From NCBI GenBank assembly GCA_019118465.1, contig DWYX01000056.1:1-64000 (forward strand): a stretch of DNA of 64,000 bases. Reading direction: 5' to 3'. The notes below the pieces were generated by a model that did no database searches, had not been told where the DNA came from, and saw only the letters and a program-made list of their open reading frames with translations. A program made the position numbers and the translations under genes. Of this stretch, positions 18,650-27,687 are shown one piece after another. Origin of the DNA: Candidatus Limosilactobacillus faecipullorum. Lineage in GTDB: Bacteria; Bacillota; Bacilli; Lactobacillales; Lactobacillaceae. How positions within the stretch are numbered: the stretch's first letter is position 1; every line of letters starts with the position of its first letter.

Positions 18650-20032
18650 CTAATTATTTGCTTTTAAAATTGCTAACGTTTGCTCTAAGTGGATCCCATG
18701 ACTAGCCTTTAGTAAGACCACATCATCTGCCGTCAAATCAGTTTTTAAAGCGCTAGCCATTGCCGCTTGTTGATCCTTTGGGAAGTAGTGGATACTACTC
18801 GTTGGGTAGCCTTGATCAATTAATTGCTTTTGCAGCGCCTCGATCTCCGTTCCAATCAGATAAACTTCTTTAAATTGATCATGGTTAATCCCAGTAGCTA
18901 AACTAGCATGAAGTTTAGCGCTAGCATTACCAAGTTCTAACATATCGCCCAAAACTAAAACCCGTTTTCCTTTAACCGGAACCTCAGCCAAAGTCTTAAT
19001 GACTTCCTTAACTGCCGTTGGGTTTGAATTATAAACATCAGAAAGGATTCGTTCGCCATTTTCCCCAGTTACCCATTCAGTTCGGTTAGCGGTTAAAGCA
19101 AAGCTCTTTAACGCTTCCCGCATATGCTCAGGGGTAACATGCATTAGCTTACCGACTTCCATTGCGGCCAAAGCATTATTGACGTTATATTCTCCAACCA
19201 CTGGAATAACAAAATCTTCATCAGGCCATTCGTTAACCTTAAATTCGACGTGGTCACTAGCTGGTTTTACACTCGTCGCATATAAATCATTATCGAGTTG
19301 CCGGCCAAAAGTCCGCGTTGCTTGTTGTACGTCTTTTACTCGCTCTTTTAGCAATGGCTCATCCCCATCAAAAACCAAGAAGCCGTCTTCTTGCAAGCCA
19401 TGGGTGATTTCCATCTTAGCATCCGCAATCTTATCCCGGGTGCCAAAGAATTCGATGTGGGCTTCACCAATCATCGTAATAACTGCGATATCTGGCGTAA
19501 CCAACCGACTAAGCAAATCAAGCTGGTTAAAGTGATCCATCCCCATTTCAACCACGACTGCTTCAGTGCTTGCATCCATGTTTAATAAGGTAACTGGAAC
19601 CCCGATTTCATTATTAAAGTTAGCGTGCGTCTTAGTAACGTTCATTTGAGTGCTCAAAACTGCCGCTACCATATCCTTGGTAGTGGTTTTTCCGTTACTT
19701 CCCGTAATTGCGATTACTTTCGGGTTAATTTTGTTAAGGTAATACTTTCCTAATGCTTGAAGAGCAGTTAGGGGATCATCCACTACTAACCGCGGTTGAC
19801 CATCTGATATGTAGTCATGATCAGCGGCCCAGAGGCTTGCTACCGCACCATTTTCAAATGCTTTGGCAACATATTGATGACCGTCTTTTGCCCCCTGTAG
19901 TGGAACAAAAAGTGCACCTGGCTTTAAGTTACGGCTGTCAAAGGCAACGCTTGTAACTTCTTGGTCTTGCCATTGGGAAATGTCATTTTGGGCCTGCACC
20001 GCTTGGGCGATTTCGGCTAATTCCATCTTCAT
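18650..20032 (-). CDS. murF: UDP-MurNAc-tripeptide--D-Ala-D-Ala ligase
   Basis: Last cytoplasmic ligase of the peptidoglycan precursor pathway, adding D-Ala-D-Ala. The ATP loop ITGSNGKTTTKDM is near residue 105, followed by THANFNNEIGVP and VVEMGMDHFNQLD, typical of Mur ligases; the C-terminal domain has YNSNPTAVKE. 460 residues, with AGAGGAAG before the ATG. A repeat-filled gap separates it from htpX upstream. Confidence 0.95.
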   Translation of the reverse strand: MKMELAEIAQAVQAQNDISQWQDQEVTSVAFDSRNLKPGALFVPLQGAKDGHQYVAKAFENGAVASLWAADHDYISDGQPRLVVDDPLTALQALGKYYLNKINPKVIAITGSNGKTTTKDMVAAVLSTQMNVTKTHANFNNEIGVPVTLLNMDASTEAVVVEMGMDHFNQLDLLSRLVTPDIAVITMIGEAHIEFFGTRDKIADAKMEITHGLQEDGFLVFDGDEPLLKERVKDVQQATRTFGRQLDNDLYATSVKPASDHVEFKVNEWPDEDFVIPVVGEYNVNNALAAMEVGKLMHVTPEHMREALKSFALTANRTEWVTGENGERILSDVYNSNPTAVKEVIKTLAEVPVKGKRVLVLGDMLELGNASAKLHASLATGINHDQFKEVYLIGTEIEALQKQLIDQGYPTSSIHYFPKDQQAAMASALKTDLTADDVVLLKASHGIHLEQTLAILKANN

Positions 20033-20107
20033 CGGTAAACTTCCTCTTTTTTCCTTACTCGTATTAGACGTTTTCTTATTATATCACCGAACAGAGACGA
20101 GTGCGAA

Positions 20108-20135
20108 TTAGAGCCAAAAATCCTGCGATGATAAG
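20108..20135 (-). repeat. family A fragment beside family B
   Basis: On the minus strand CTTATCATCGCAGGATTTTT matches the right half of family A (CTTATCATCGTAAGATTTTT at 13.75 kb). No left half was found, so this is a broken copy fused to the family B element. Confidence 0.55.
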
Positions 20136-20154
20136 AGGTTGGGAGAAAACCTAC

Positions 20155-20242
20155 TCGACGGCCTGGCAAGGATAAGGAGAATGAAGGTTGATTAGTAAGA
20201 AGAATCGTTCTTTCGTTCGAACTTATCCTCTAAGGCCGTGGT
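20155..20242 (-). repeat. family B inverted-repeat element
   Basis: About 85 bp element with a long stem: ACGGCCTggcAAGGATAAG (20158-20176) pairs with CTTATCCTctAAGGCCGT (20222-20239). Roughly 80 percent of the positions match the copy at 35637-35715 when that copy is read on the opposite strand. The murF-htpX gap of 317 bp holds this element, the family A fragment and no gene that I can see. Confidence 0.75.
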
Positions 20243-20349
20243 TTGGATCGAATGAAATGAACTTACATCAAGAGTGAGTTTTAAAACTCTTCAGCGACTC
20301 AAAATCATCTCCACCACATTCCCTGACTAATGGCTGGTTCTCCTCATCA

Positions 20350-21231
20350 CTACATCTGCTTCAACCGTTCAATCCGGGCATCCAACGGTGGGTGAGTATC
20401 GAACAAATGACTAAATTTACTTCCAGCTGGATCATTAATGTACAGGGCTGAACTGTTTGGATCCGCATTTTGCATTGCTGGCGCTCCTTTTAAGGCTTCC
20501 AATGCCCGAATCATCCCTTGTGGGTTCCGGGTCAGTTCCACGGCTCCGGCGTCAGCAAGATATTCCCGATTCCTTGAAAGCGCCATCTGAGCAATTGTGG
20601 CGGCCAAAGGCGCTAAGATGATTAGCAAGATGGAACCAAAAATCGCAATGACCCCACCGCCATCACGACGGTCATCGTCATCCCGGCCGCCAAACCACCA
20701 TAAATTACTAGTAAAGTTAACTAACAAACTAATTGCTGAAGCTAGGGCTAAGGCGATTGTCTGTAAACGAATATCGTAGTTCCGCACGTGGGTCATTTCA
20801 TGAGCCATCACGCCTTCAAGTTCTTCTCGGTCCATAATCGTTAGCAGACCAGTCGTCGCTGCCACCGCTGCGTGTTCGGGATTATTCCCCGTCGCAAAGG
20901 CATTCGGACTAGGATCATCAATTACAAATACCCGGGGCATTGGGACCTGCGCTACCATCGCCATATCTTCGACAACGTGCCAGAGTTCTGGATACTGATT
21001 ATCATCCGTGATTTCATGGGCGTTGTTCATACTCATTACGACGTCAGTTGATTGACCAACCATAATTGATACATAAATTAAAGCGATAATTAAGGCGATT
21101 ACCACCCCACCCGTCGCCGAGCCCGCAAACAGCCGCCCCACCGCCGCCCCAACGAGGGCTACCAAAAGAGTAAAGCCAGCCATTACATAGATTGTCCGAC
21201 GCTTATTTATCGCAATCTGTTGGTATAACAT
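20350..21231 (-). CDS. htpX: HtpX membrane zinc metalloprotease
   Basis: Membrane protease for quality control of membrane proteins, with an M48 zinc site HEMTH around residue 143 and a further Glu in [16 protein letters not shown]. Two hydrophobic segments lie near the N terminus (about 13-33 and 36-57) and two more follow the zinc motif. 293 residues is typical. It follows lemA by 10 bases; this lemA-htpX pair is widespread in Firmicutes and suggests joint action at the membrane. Confidence 0.93.
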   Translation of the reverse strand: MLYQQIAINKRRTIYVMAGFTLLVALVGAAVGRLFAGSATGGVVIALIIALIYVSIMVGQSTDVVMSMNNAHEITDDNQYPELWHVVEDMAMVAQVPMPRVFVIDDPSPNAFATGNNPEHAAVAATTGLLTIMDREELEGVMAHEMTHVRNYDIRLQTIALALASAISLLVNFTSNLWWFGGRDDDDRRDGGGVIAIFGSILLIILAPLAATIAQMALSRNREYLADAGAVELTRNPQGMIRALEALKGAPAMQNADPNSSALYINDPAGSKFSHLFDTHPPLDARIERLKQM

Positions 21232-21241
21232 GGACCTTCCC

Positions 21242-21811
21242 CTAATCTAAATCGTCAAAGGAAACCTTTGGCGCTTCCTTAGCCGTTTCTGGCACTTGAA
21301 GGTAATCCATGGCCGTAAAGTGGTGATTCTTCGCCACAATATTTGCTGGGAAGTTTTGAATTTTTGCGTTTAGACTAGCGACCACTGAGTTGTAAAGCTG
21401 ACGTGAGTAAGCAATCTTGTTTTCAGTGTTGCTTAATTCTTCCATTAGCTTACTGTATTCCGTACTTGCCTTTAAATCAGGGTAATTTTCGGCAACCGCA
21501 TAAAGTGAATTAAGAGCTCCCGTTAACTTATCGGAAACTTCCATTAAACCCTTGTGGTCACTCGAGGGCATGGAAACCATTTGTTGCCGCAATTGAGTAA
21601 CCTTTTCCAAGGTCTTTTGTTCGTACTTACTATATCCCTTAACCGTTGAAAGTAAGTTAGGGATCAAATCATTCCGCCGTTGTAATTGGACGTCGATTTG
21701 ACTCCAAGATTCTTCCGCATGGGTCCGTAAATTAACTAAGTTGTTGTAGGCCGAAACATACCAAATAGCAATTACAGCAACAATTACAATCACAATAATT
21801 AAAGCTATCAT
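21242..21811 (-). CDS. lemA: LemA family protein
   Basis: Small membrane protein with one N-terminal segment (about residues 2-20, [18 protein letters not shown]) and a helical cytoplasmic or surface domain containing [19 protein letters not shown], the family signature. GGAGG lies just before the ATG; a TTG four codons upstream is inside that site. Its molecular function is unknown. Conserved pairing with htpX suggests a role with the protease. A divergent promoter (extended -10 TTGGTATAAT) is visible near 21846-21855. Confidence 0.9.
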   Translation of the reverse strand: MIALIIVIVIVAVIAIWYVSAYNNLVNLRTHAEESWSQIDVQLQRRNDLIPNLLSTVKGYSKYEQKTLEKVTQLRQQMVSMPSSDHKGLMEVSDKLTGALNSLYAVAENYPDLKASTEYSKLMEELSNTENKIAYSRQLYNSVVASLNAKIQNFPANIVAKNHHFTAMDYLQVPETAKEAPKVSFDDLD

Positions 21812-21950
21812 TTTCTCCTCCAATGTTCTACTTGATTGCTTAATTATACCAATTCTCTTAATTGGTGACTAGCGAAAACTAGCGGGTGGTAATTAACTTA
21901 TAAATCTCTTATGATTTAGTATAGAATTACCAAGAAGGAGAAAATTTCTT

Positions 21951-22412
21951 ATGAAAGTATTATTCGTTTGCCTCGGTAATATTTGTCGTTCCCCAATGGC
22001 CGAAGCAATGTTTTTAAAGGAACTACAAGATGCTAATTTAACTAACCAGGTTAAGGTTGCATCAGCGGCGACTAGTTCTTATGAAGAAGGCAACCACCCT
22101 CACCCAGGCGCTCGCAAAATTATGGAAAAATATCATCTTGATGATCGAGGGCATCGTTCCCGACCAATCACAGTAGCGGATTTTGCCAACTACGATCTGA
22201 TTATCGGAATGGACGAAATGAACATGCATAATTTAGCAACTATGGCACCTAGCCAATATCGGGATAAAGTCTTTGCAATTAATGATTTTACTCCTGGTCA
22301 TGAGGGTGAACCAATTCCCGATCCATGGTATACTCACCGGTTCCAAGACACCTATGATAGCTTAGCCCGGGCTTTGCCTAACTGGTTAGCTTACGTTAAG
22401 AAACGTTTATAA
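21951..22412 (+). CDS. low-molecular-weight protein tyrosine phosphatase
   Basis: Phosphotyrosine phosphatase with the P-loop CLGNICRS (CX5RS) at residues 7-14 and the acid catalytic motif IPDPWYT near 124-130. 153 residues is normal. AAGGAG precedes the ATG. It is divergent from lemA and convergent with a lipoprotein gene, from which it is separated by a shared terminator. The substrates are unknown; in Firmicutes such enzymes often act on capsule kinases or stress regulators. Confidence 0.93.
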   Translation: MKVLFVCLGNICRSPMAEAMFLKELQDANLTNQVKVASAATSSYEEGNHPHPGARKIMEKYHLDDRGHRSRPITVADFANYDLIIGMDEMNMHNLATMAPSQYRDKVFAINDFTPGHEGEPIPDPWYTHRFQDTYDSLARALPNWLAYVKKRL

Positions 22413-22440
22413 AAAAAGCTGCCGACTGGCAGCTTTTTTT
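22411..22440. terminator. bidirectional terminator
   Basis: AAAAAAAGCTGCC pairs with GGCAGCTTTTTTT through a four-base loop, with T-runs in both directions. It serves the phosphatase gene and the converging lipoprotein gene. Confidence 0.92.
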
Positions 22441-23107
22441 ATTGGACCTTAGTAATTTGCTTCGTTGCGGCATCAAAGTCATAGATCCCGACAAAGTTTG
22501 CGACTGACCCATCCGCATTGTCTTGGCGAACTTCAAATCGATAAACATTTCCATTCTTGTTAACAGGAATAATTCCGTACCCCTCTTTATTAAAACCAGC
22601 TTGATTAGCAAAGGTGTTAATGACATCTTCACTTGTAGCGGAAGCAACTGTGACATTCGCCGTTTGACTGCTTGTTGTTTGACTAGCATTATTTGAATTT
22701 GACTCCCTAGCTGAGGCAATTTGACTCCGCAACTTACTATAAGCGGACTTCATACTCGAACTCTTTGACTTAACCGTTGATAAGTTTGCCGCCGCTTCAT
22801 CGTAATTATTGTCTTTTAAGCTACTCTTAGCTGCTAAATAGTTCTTAAGGTCCCTACGCAGCGCTGACGTCGTTGTTGTCTGGTGATCTAAAGCATTTAA
22901 CTTATCCAGTGCAGCTTGGTATTTTCCTTCACTGATTAAGTGGTTGGCTTGCTTAACCGCCGTCGCCGTCGAATCCATCGTTTGCGTACTACTAGACTTA
23001 GGAGAGTTGCCACTTGGAGTAGCGGAATTTCCACACGCCGCTAAGGACAAAACCATCCCCAGTACCGCTGTCCCAATTAAAATGCGTTTTCCAAATTGGC
23101 TTTCCAT
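22439..23107 (-). CDS. predicted lipoprotein of unknown function
   Basis: 222 residues with a type II signal peptide ending in the lipobox LAAC (Cys 25), so it is probably anchored to the outer face of the membrane. A Ser/Thr-rich linker follows, then a helical repeat-like region (about 50-125, similar to a tetratricopeptide fold by eye), a second Ser/Asn-rich stretch, and a compact C-terminal domain (about 155-222) ending in FVGIYDFDAATKQITKVQ. I do not recognise a named family. It is monocistronic as far as can be seen. Confidence 0.8.
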   Translation of the reverse strand: MESQFGKRILIGTAVLGMVLSLAACGNSATPSGNSPKSSSTQTMDSTATAVKQANHLISEGKYQAALDKLNALDHQTTTTSALRRDLKNYLAAKSSLKDNNYDEAAANLSTVKSKSSSMKSAYSKLRSQIASARESNSNNASQTTSSQTANVTVASATSEDVINTFANQAGFNKEGYGIIPVNKNGNVYRFEVRQDNADGSVANFVGIYDFDAATKQITKVQ

Positions 23108-23207
23108 GATGGACCCTCCTGTTTATTCAAAATCATTTTATCTAATACGACATCATTGTAACATTTTCTGACGATCAGCACACTTATTTTACTGATCTGG
23201 ACTAGTC

Positions 23208-24194
23208 TTAGAATTCTTTTACCGTAGACCCTAACTTTAAATCAACTGGTAAAACGACCTCTTCCGGAACTGCTTGTTGATTGAGCTTGGCTTCTAGTAA
23301 TTCGACCGCTTTCTTTGCCATTTCTGGAATCGGCTGAACTACCGAGGCTAAGCGGGGTAAAAGTCGCTGAGTGGTTTGGGTCCCATCGTAACCAATAATT
23401 TGTAGTTGTTTCGGAACTGCATAGTCATTTTCAACTGCCAAATCTAATAAAGTTGCTGCATCAAGATCATTACTGGTAAAGATCGCATCAACTTCTGGAT
23501 GCTCAGTAAAGATTTTCTGCAATCCTTCCCGGTTTTGAACTGAATCCGGCAAGCTTGGATAAGTAATTGCTTCGCGTCCATGAGCTTTCATTACCGCTTC
23601 ATAGGCCCGAAGTCGTGCTGTATCCTGATCATTGAGTGGTGATAAATCATCCGTATGAATAATGTGCTTAGCTCCCCGCTGAATCAGGGCCTCACAAGCT
23701 TGTTTTGCTCCGGCGTAATTATCAGAATAAACAACCGGAATATCAGACCTTAAAAACCGGTCAATCGCCACAATCGGCAAATTTGCATTCTGATATTCCG
23801 GAATATTCGCATTATGGGTGGCGATAATTAAACCATCCACTTGGCGACCCAACAACTGGCGCAAATAACGTTGCTCTTTTTCAGGATCATTGAGAGCATC
23901 CCCAACTAGGACCTTGTAGCCTCTTTTAAAAAGTTCATGTTCCAACGCTGCCGCTAATTCACCAAAAAATGGGGTTCCTACGGTTGGGACAATAATCCCA
24001 ATTAAATTTGTTCGTTGCGAATGCATCTGGCGCGCGATGACATTCGGATGGTAATTTAGGCTTTCCATTGCCTGCTCAACTTTTAAAATCGTCTTCTGAC
24101 TTAAATAGCCCCGCCGATTAATTACCCGCGAAACCGTAGCTCGCGAAACCCCAGCTAGCTTTGCAACATCTTCTAATTTAATTCTTTGACTCAC
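23208..24194 (-). CDS. LacI-family repressor, sucrose-type (ScrR-like)
   Basis: 328 residues: an N-terminal helix-turn-helix (KLEDVAKLAGVSRATVSRVI), the hinge helix region NYHPNVIARQM, and a periplasmic-binding-protein-like effector domain. It resembles ScrR of lactobacilli and also the second LacI protein at 49.98-50.96 kb. It lies downstream of the sucrose phosphorylase gene, behind a terminator, so it is probably transcribed separately. The likely targets are the palindromes at the promoter near 27.55 kb. The effector (sucrose, fructose or a phosphate) is not known. Confidence 0.88.
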   Translation of the reverse strand: MSQRIKLEDVAKLAGVSRATVSRVINRRGYLSQKTILKVEQAMESLNYHPNVIARQMHSQRTNLIGIIVPTVGTPFFGELAAALEHELFKRGYKVLVGDALNDPEKEQRYLRQLLGRQVDGLIIATHNANIPEYQNANLPIVAIDRFLRSDIPVVYSDNYAGAKQACEALIQRGAKHIIHTDDLSPLNDQDTARLRAYEAVMKAHGREAITYPSLPDSVQNREGLQKIFTEHPEVDAIFTSNDLDAATLLDLAVENDYAVPKQLQIIGYDGTQTTQRLLPRLASVVQPIPEMAKKAVELLEAKLNQQAVPEEVVLPVDLKLGSTVKEF

Positions 24195-24250
24195 GTTCTC
24201 AATCCTACTCTATGAAGTAATACTAATTATTTTAACAGATTTTGCCAATC

Positions 24251-24304
24251 AAAAAACAGGATAAAAGTCCTAAAATGTCCGGTTTAGTACTCTTATCCTG
24301 TTTA
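24251..24304 (-). terminator. sucrose phosphorylase operon terminator
   Basis: On the minus strand AAACAGGATAAGAGT (24303-24289) pairs with the CTTTTATCCTGTTT arm near 24268-24254, and a T-run follows. It separates the permease-phosphorylase transcript from the lacI gene. Confidence 0.8.
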
Positions 24305-24370
24305 ATTTATTTTTAACGCAAAACGCTTTATTTAGGAGAAAAGAAGATGTATAGAGAATTGCGTTAAACT

Positions 24371-25828
24371 TTAGTTTTGTTCCATCACGATTTGACCATT
24401 TGCAGTAATCTTAAAGGTCTTCTTAGCAGCGTCTGCTTCTAAGACTGCCACATTTTCACCTGCTTGGTCTTGACGGACGATCTTAATCGTCGTTTCACTT
24501 GGGGTCGTAACTTCAATTGAACCATCCAAGTCAAAGGCCGCAAAGTCATTCCGCCAAGTCAATAGCTTCAATAGGTTAGCAACGACTGGCCGTTGAACTT
24601 CCTTTGCTACCTCTTCCTTGGTGTAGTAATGCCGGTTAATGTTCCGACCTTCCTTCGTTTCTTCCAACAGCTTTAAGTCATTGGCTCCAGCAAGTAACCC
24701 AACGTAGTAAATCATTGGAATCCCTGGCGCAAAAATTTGGAAGGCCCGGGCAAGGAGATAAGCCCGGTCATCATCACCTAGGGCAGAGTAGTAAGTGGAG
24801 TTAATTTGGTAGATATCCAAGTTATGGTATTCCGCTGAGGAGTACTTCCGCTTAACGTTTGCCCCAACCTTGTAGAGTTCGTTAGAAGCATATTCGATTT
24901 CGTCATCGGTTAAGATGTCCTTAGCATCAACCACTCCGATCCCATCGTGAGTATCCAAGGTAGTAAATTGCTTCATTGGTGACATCTTAAGCCACTTAGC
25001 AAGCTGATTTGTCTTTCCAGAGTAGAGGGTATACAAGGTCGTCATTGGTAAAGTGAAGTCGTAAATGTAGAAATCATGAGCTGAGATCTTTTGCGGAATC
25101 GTGTAGTGTTCATGAATTTCCGGTAAAATTTCGGCCTTGTAAGGAGCGAGGACGTCTTGGATTTCATTCAAAAGGTCCCAAATTTCTGGTTCCACGAAAA
25201 AGTCATTCGTGCCGACCTTCTTAACAGCGTAGGCAAAGGCATCCAACCGAATCATGTCGGCCCCGTGTTGAACCATGTCAATCAAAGTTTGCTTGAAGAA
25301 TTCATTAGCAACCTTGCTCTTAACATTGATGTCGATTTGTTCTTCGCCAAAAGTATTCCAAAGGTGTTCTTTGGTCCCATCGTCAAATTCAATTACTTGT
25401 TCTGGCGCCTTATCCTTCCGCTTGTAGATCAAATCAATATCAGCTTGGGTTGGTCGATTTTCGCCCGCTTGTTCCCAGAACTTCTCCCAACGAATAAAGA
25501 AATCGCGGTACTTAGAATCATCATGTTTAGCTTTAAAATCTTGGTACATTTCTGATTTCTTAGAAATGTGGTTAATCATAAAGTCAAACATTAGGTAGTA
25601 GTCTTCACCTAAGGCTTCAACATCAGACCAATCACCAAAGGCGGGATCAACAATGTCATAACGGTATGGTGCAAACCCCCGGTCCCCCGTTGAAGGGAAG
25701 AAAGGAAGCAAGTGGACCCCACCGATTGCATCCTTAATGTACTTTTTTAAGACTTCGTGGGTTTCTTTGATGTTCTTTCCCATTGAGTCTGAATAAGTAA
25801 TCAACATGGCTTTATTTTCAATTGGCAT
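24371..25828 (-). CDS. gtfA: sucrose phosphorylase
   Basis: GH13 enzyme that splits intracellular sucrose with phosphate into glucose 1-phosphate and fructose, saving ATP. Counting from the ATG behind TGGAGGAAC, the catalytic residues fall at Asp196 (RLDAFAY), Glu237 (ILPEIHEHY) and Asp295 (LDTHDGIG), the same numbers as in the Leuconostoc mesenteroides enzyme, and long stretches look the same. Family features such as the N-terminal [17 protein letters not shown] are present. 485 residues. It follows the MFS gene by 38 bases, so permease and phosphorylase form one operon under a LacI-type promoter. Confidence 0.95.
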   Translation of the reverse strand: MPIENKAMLITYSDSMGKNIKETHEVLKKYIKDAIGGVHLLPFFPSTGDRGFAPYRYDIVDPAFGDWSDVEALGEDYYLMFDFMINHISKKSEMYQDFKAKHDDSKYRDFFIRWEKFWEQAGENRPTQADIDLIYKRKDKAPEQVIEFDDGTKEHLWNTFGEEQIDINVKSKVANEFFKQTLIDMVQHGADMIRLDAFAYAVKKVGTNDFFVEPEIWDLLNEIQDVLAPYKAEILPEIHEHYTIPQKISAHDFYIYDFTLPMTTLYTLYSGKTNQLAKWLKMSPMKQFTTLDTHDGIGVVDAKDILTDDEIEYASNELYKVGANVKRKYSSAEYHNLDIYQINSTYYSALGDDDRAYLLARAFQIFAPGIPMIYYVGLLAGANDLKLLEETKEGRNINRHYYTKEEVAKEVQRPVVANLLKLLTWRNDFAAFDLDGSIEVTTPSETTIKIVRQDQAGENVAVLEADAAKKTFKITANGQIVMEQN

Positions 25829-25866
25829 TTTTAGTTCCTCCAAATGTGTAAATTATTATTTTTAAA

Positions 25867-27096
25867 TTATGCATGGGGTGTCTCGGGGAGAGCCTTTTTT
25901 TCACCAATTTGATTCAAGCGAATCGTTAAGTAAATTAAGGCTGCGATTACTAGCAAGGCAATCCCGTAGACTAAGAATGGAGCGGCTAAACCATCCCCTT
26001 TAAGCGGAGCGTTCAGCAAAGTGTTCATCCATTCAGCTAATGTTGGGGAGAAAAAGGCCCCAAAGTTAAACCCGATTAAAACTAATGATGTTACCAAAGG
26101 TTGGCGCTTCGCTGGTGCCAAACCTGGTAAAAGGTTAAAAATCAGCGGCGATACTAGTTGTAATGGGAAACCAATTAATAGCAATCCTGTAACTAGTAAA
26201 CCAAAATTATTCCGGCCAAAGTAGAATAAGAAATTGGCTAAAGCCATTAGTCCAAGGCCAAGATAAACCGTTCCAAACCCAAGCCGTCGATGAATTGCTC
26301 CGTAGAAAATTCCACCCAGCGTAGCCCCAATTAACATCAAGGACAGATAATTAGAAGCACCAGTATAAGCTGCACCTTTTAGGTGGACCGCTAAACTTGC
26401 AAACCGATTTTCCATCCCCACATAATCAATCACTAAGAAGAAAGCGAATAAAATCAACAAGGCAACTCGTGGACTTGTCTTCGTAACTTGATCAGTGGTT
26501 ATAGTTGAACTTTCTACGGCTTGATCTTGACTTGGCCGGTCATTTGGTACCCGTAAGGCAAAGAAGAATAGAACCACAAAGGCTAGTAAGTAAACCAAGA
26601 AAGAAAAGTGCCAGCCACCAATCGTTAACAAAATCCCCGCAATAAACAAGGTTGTTGCTTGCCCAATTTGTTCAGCAGCAGCCCGCCAACCAAGCATTTG
26701 TGCCCGGGTTGGACCTTCGTACCAAACAGAAATTAAAGCGATGGCCTGTGAATTATATAACCCATATCCCGCTCCCAGTAATAACCGAGAAGCTAAAATC
26801 AAGGCATAGCTGTGAAGGTTAAAAAATGGAACAAGCCCCATTACCCCAACTAAGCCCACCCCAGCCATGATCATTTGTTTATCAGACACCTTTAACCATG
26901 TTTGTAAAAGTGGTGATAAAATCACAAAAATCATAACCGCGAAGGATGGCATCGTTGCTAAATACTCAGCTTGCGTTTGACTAACGTTTAAGGCTGCCTT
27001 TAATTGAGGCAAAGCTCCCTGTACCGCATAGGCACTGGTCAGCATAAACGAAACCGATAAGAAGGCTAGCTTCTCAACAATCGAATTCTTCTGCAT
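25867..27096 (-). CDS. MFS permease, probable sucrose or oligosaccharide importer
   Basis: 409 residues, about 12 membrane segments in two halves, with an MFS-like ASRLLLGAGYGLYNSQA in the first half. The subfamily is not certain. Its position, first gene of an operon with sucrose phosphorylase, suggests proton-coupled import of unphosphorylated sucrose (or fructose/glucose exchange). This is inference from context: phosphorolysis needs unphosphorylated substrate, so a non-PTS importer makes sense. The N terminus is short (AFLSVSFMLTSAYAVQGALP begins about residue 11). The leader upstream is about 430 nt. Confidence 0.8.
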   Translation of the reverse strand: MQKNSIVEKLAFLSVSFMLTSAYAVQGALPQLKAALNVSQTQAEYLATMPSFAVMIFVILSPLLQTWLKVSDKQMIMAGVGLVGVMGLVPFFNLHSYALILASRLLLGAGYGLYNSQAIALISVWYEGPTRAQMLGWRAAAEQIGQATTLFIAGILLTIGGWHFSFLVYLLAFVVLFFFALRVPNDRPSQDQAVESSTITTDQVTKTSPRVALLILFAFFLVIDYVGMENRFASLAVHLKGAAYTGASNYLSLMLIGATLGGIFYGAIHRRLGFGTVYLGLGLMALANFLFYFGRNNFGLLVTGLLLIGFPLQLVSPLIFNLLPGLAPAKRQPLVTSLVLIGFNFGAFFSPTLAEWMNTLLNAPLKGDGLAAPFLVYGIALLVIAALIYLTIRLNQIGEKKALPETPHA

Positions 27097-27164
27097 TGCA
27101 ATAGAAACTCCTTTGATATTAAATATTAAACTGTTTGAGCTTTACTTTGGATAAAACTCTTCCT

Positions 27165-27281
27165 CAATCCAGCTTCGTTAGGTAATTCTCCTTGAAATAA
27201 GCTGATCGCCTTGAACCAAGCTACCACTAGCTTCTACGCCGATCTTGCATATCATCGCAGGATTGCCGACGAAACCTTTTC
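27165..27281 (+). repeat. family A structured repeat, array unit 1
   Basis: Outer arms TTCGTTAGGTAATTCT and AGGATTGCCGACGAA pair with a few mismatches. Middle arms GATCG and CGATC, and inner AAGCT/AGCTT, complete the fold. The shared single-stranded pieces CCTTGAACC, ATCATCG and AAACCTTTT are present. First of three head-to-tail units in the leader of the sucrose operon. Confidence 0.75.
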
Positions 27282-27406
27282 TTCTAATCCGGTTCTCCTA
27301 AACGATCTGACACTCTTAATAAGGACTCAGTCTTGAACCCAGCTACGCCGCTTCCTACGACTGATTGTCCTTACTATCGGATCATCTCGAAGAGAGCCTT
27401 TCTCTC
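27282..27406 (+). repeat. family A structured repeat, array unit 2
   Basis: Middle arms TAAGGACTCAGTC and GACTGATTGTCCTTA pair over most of their length; outer arms CGATC and GGATC are weaker. TCTTGAACC, ACTATCGG and GAGAGCCTTT correspond to the conserved pieces of the family. The central loop is shorter than in unit 1. Confidence 0.75.
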
Positions 27407-27520
27407 TAATCCAGCTTTGTTTTGGGCACTCCAGATAAGAACACACCTTAAATCTAACCAAGGTTAGCTTTTACGGCCGTTTTGTTCTCATGATCGCCCC
27501 AAACCTGACAAAGCCTTTTT
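27407..27520 (+). repeat. family A structured repeat, array unit 3
   Basis: Outer arms GCTTTGT/ACAAAGC and GGGC/GCCC, middle GAACA/TGTTC and inner CTAACC/GGTTAG all pair perfectly, although every arm differs from those in the other copies. It ends in AAAGCCTTTTT, ten bases from the operator palindrome of the sucrose promoter. Confidence 0.78.
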
Positions 27521-27529
27521 CTGTCCAGC

Positions 27530-27576
27530 AGTTTCGAAACTACAAAGAGATTATCATGTAAAACGGTTTCTGTCAA
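27530..27576 (-). promoter_or_regulatory. promoter with LacI-type operators for the permease-phosphorylase operon
   Basis: On the minus strand: TTGACA at 27576-27571, a 17 bp spacer, TAATCT at 27553-27548. The spacer carries GAAACCGTTTTAC, an imperfect LacI/CcpA-like half-palindrome. A perfect 12 bp palindrome, AGTTTCGAAACT (27530-27541), sits at the expected transcription start and has the CG centre usual for LacI-family operators. The 409-aa permease gene begins about 430 nt downstream, after the three family A repeats. Repression by the LacI protein at 23.2 kb is inferred. Confidence 0.75.
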
Positions 27577-27612
27577 TCGATTAACATAAAAAATAATTTT
27601 AATTATTTAAAG

Positions 27613-27660
27613 CGTGAAAAAAGCGGCTGGAAAGAAAATTAGCTCCTTTCCAGTCGCTTT
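27613..27660 (-). terminator. prs terminator
   Basis: On the minus strand AAAGCGACTGGAAAG pairs with CTTTCCAGCCGCTTT (one G-T pair), followed by TTTTTTC. The 590 bp gap between the MFS gene and prs holds this terminator, the LacI-type promoter and the three-unit repeat array, and no further gene was seen. Confidence 0.88.
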
Positions 27661-27687
27661 GGATCTTTAAATATTCAGCTCAAAAGC

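Noticed and set aside
27165-27520. Possible CRISPR array
   Set aside because: The three units are 115-125 bp, differ in sequence, and have hairpin arms. There are no identical short repeats with regular spacers and no cas genes.
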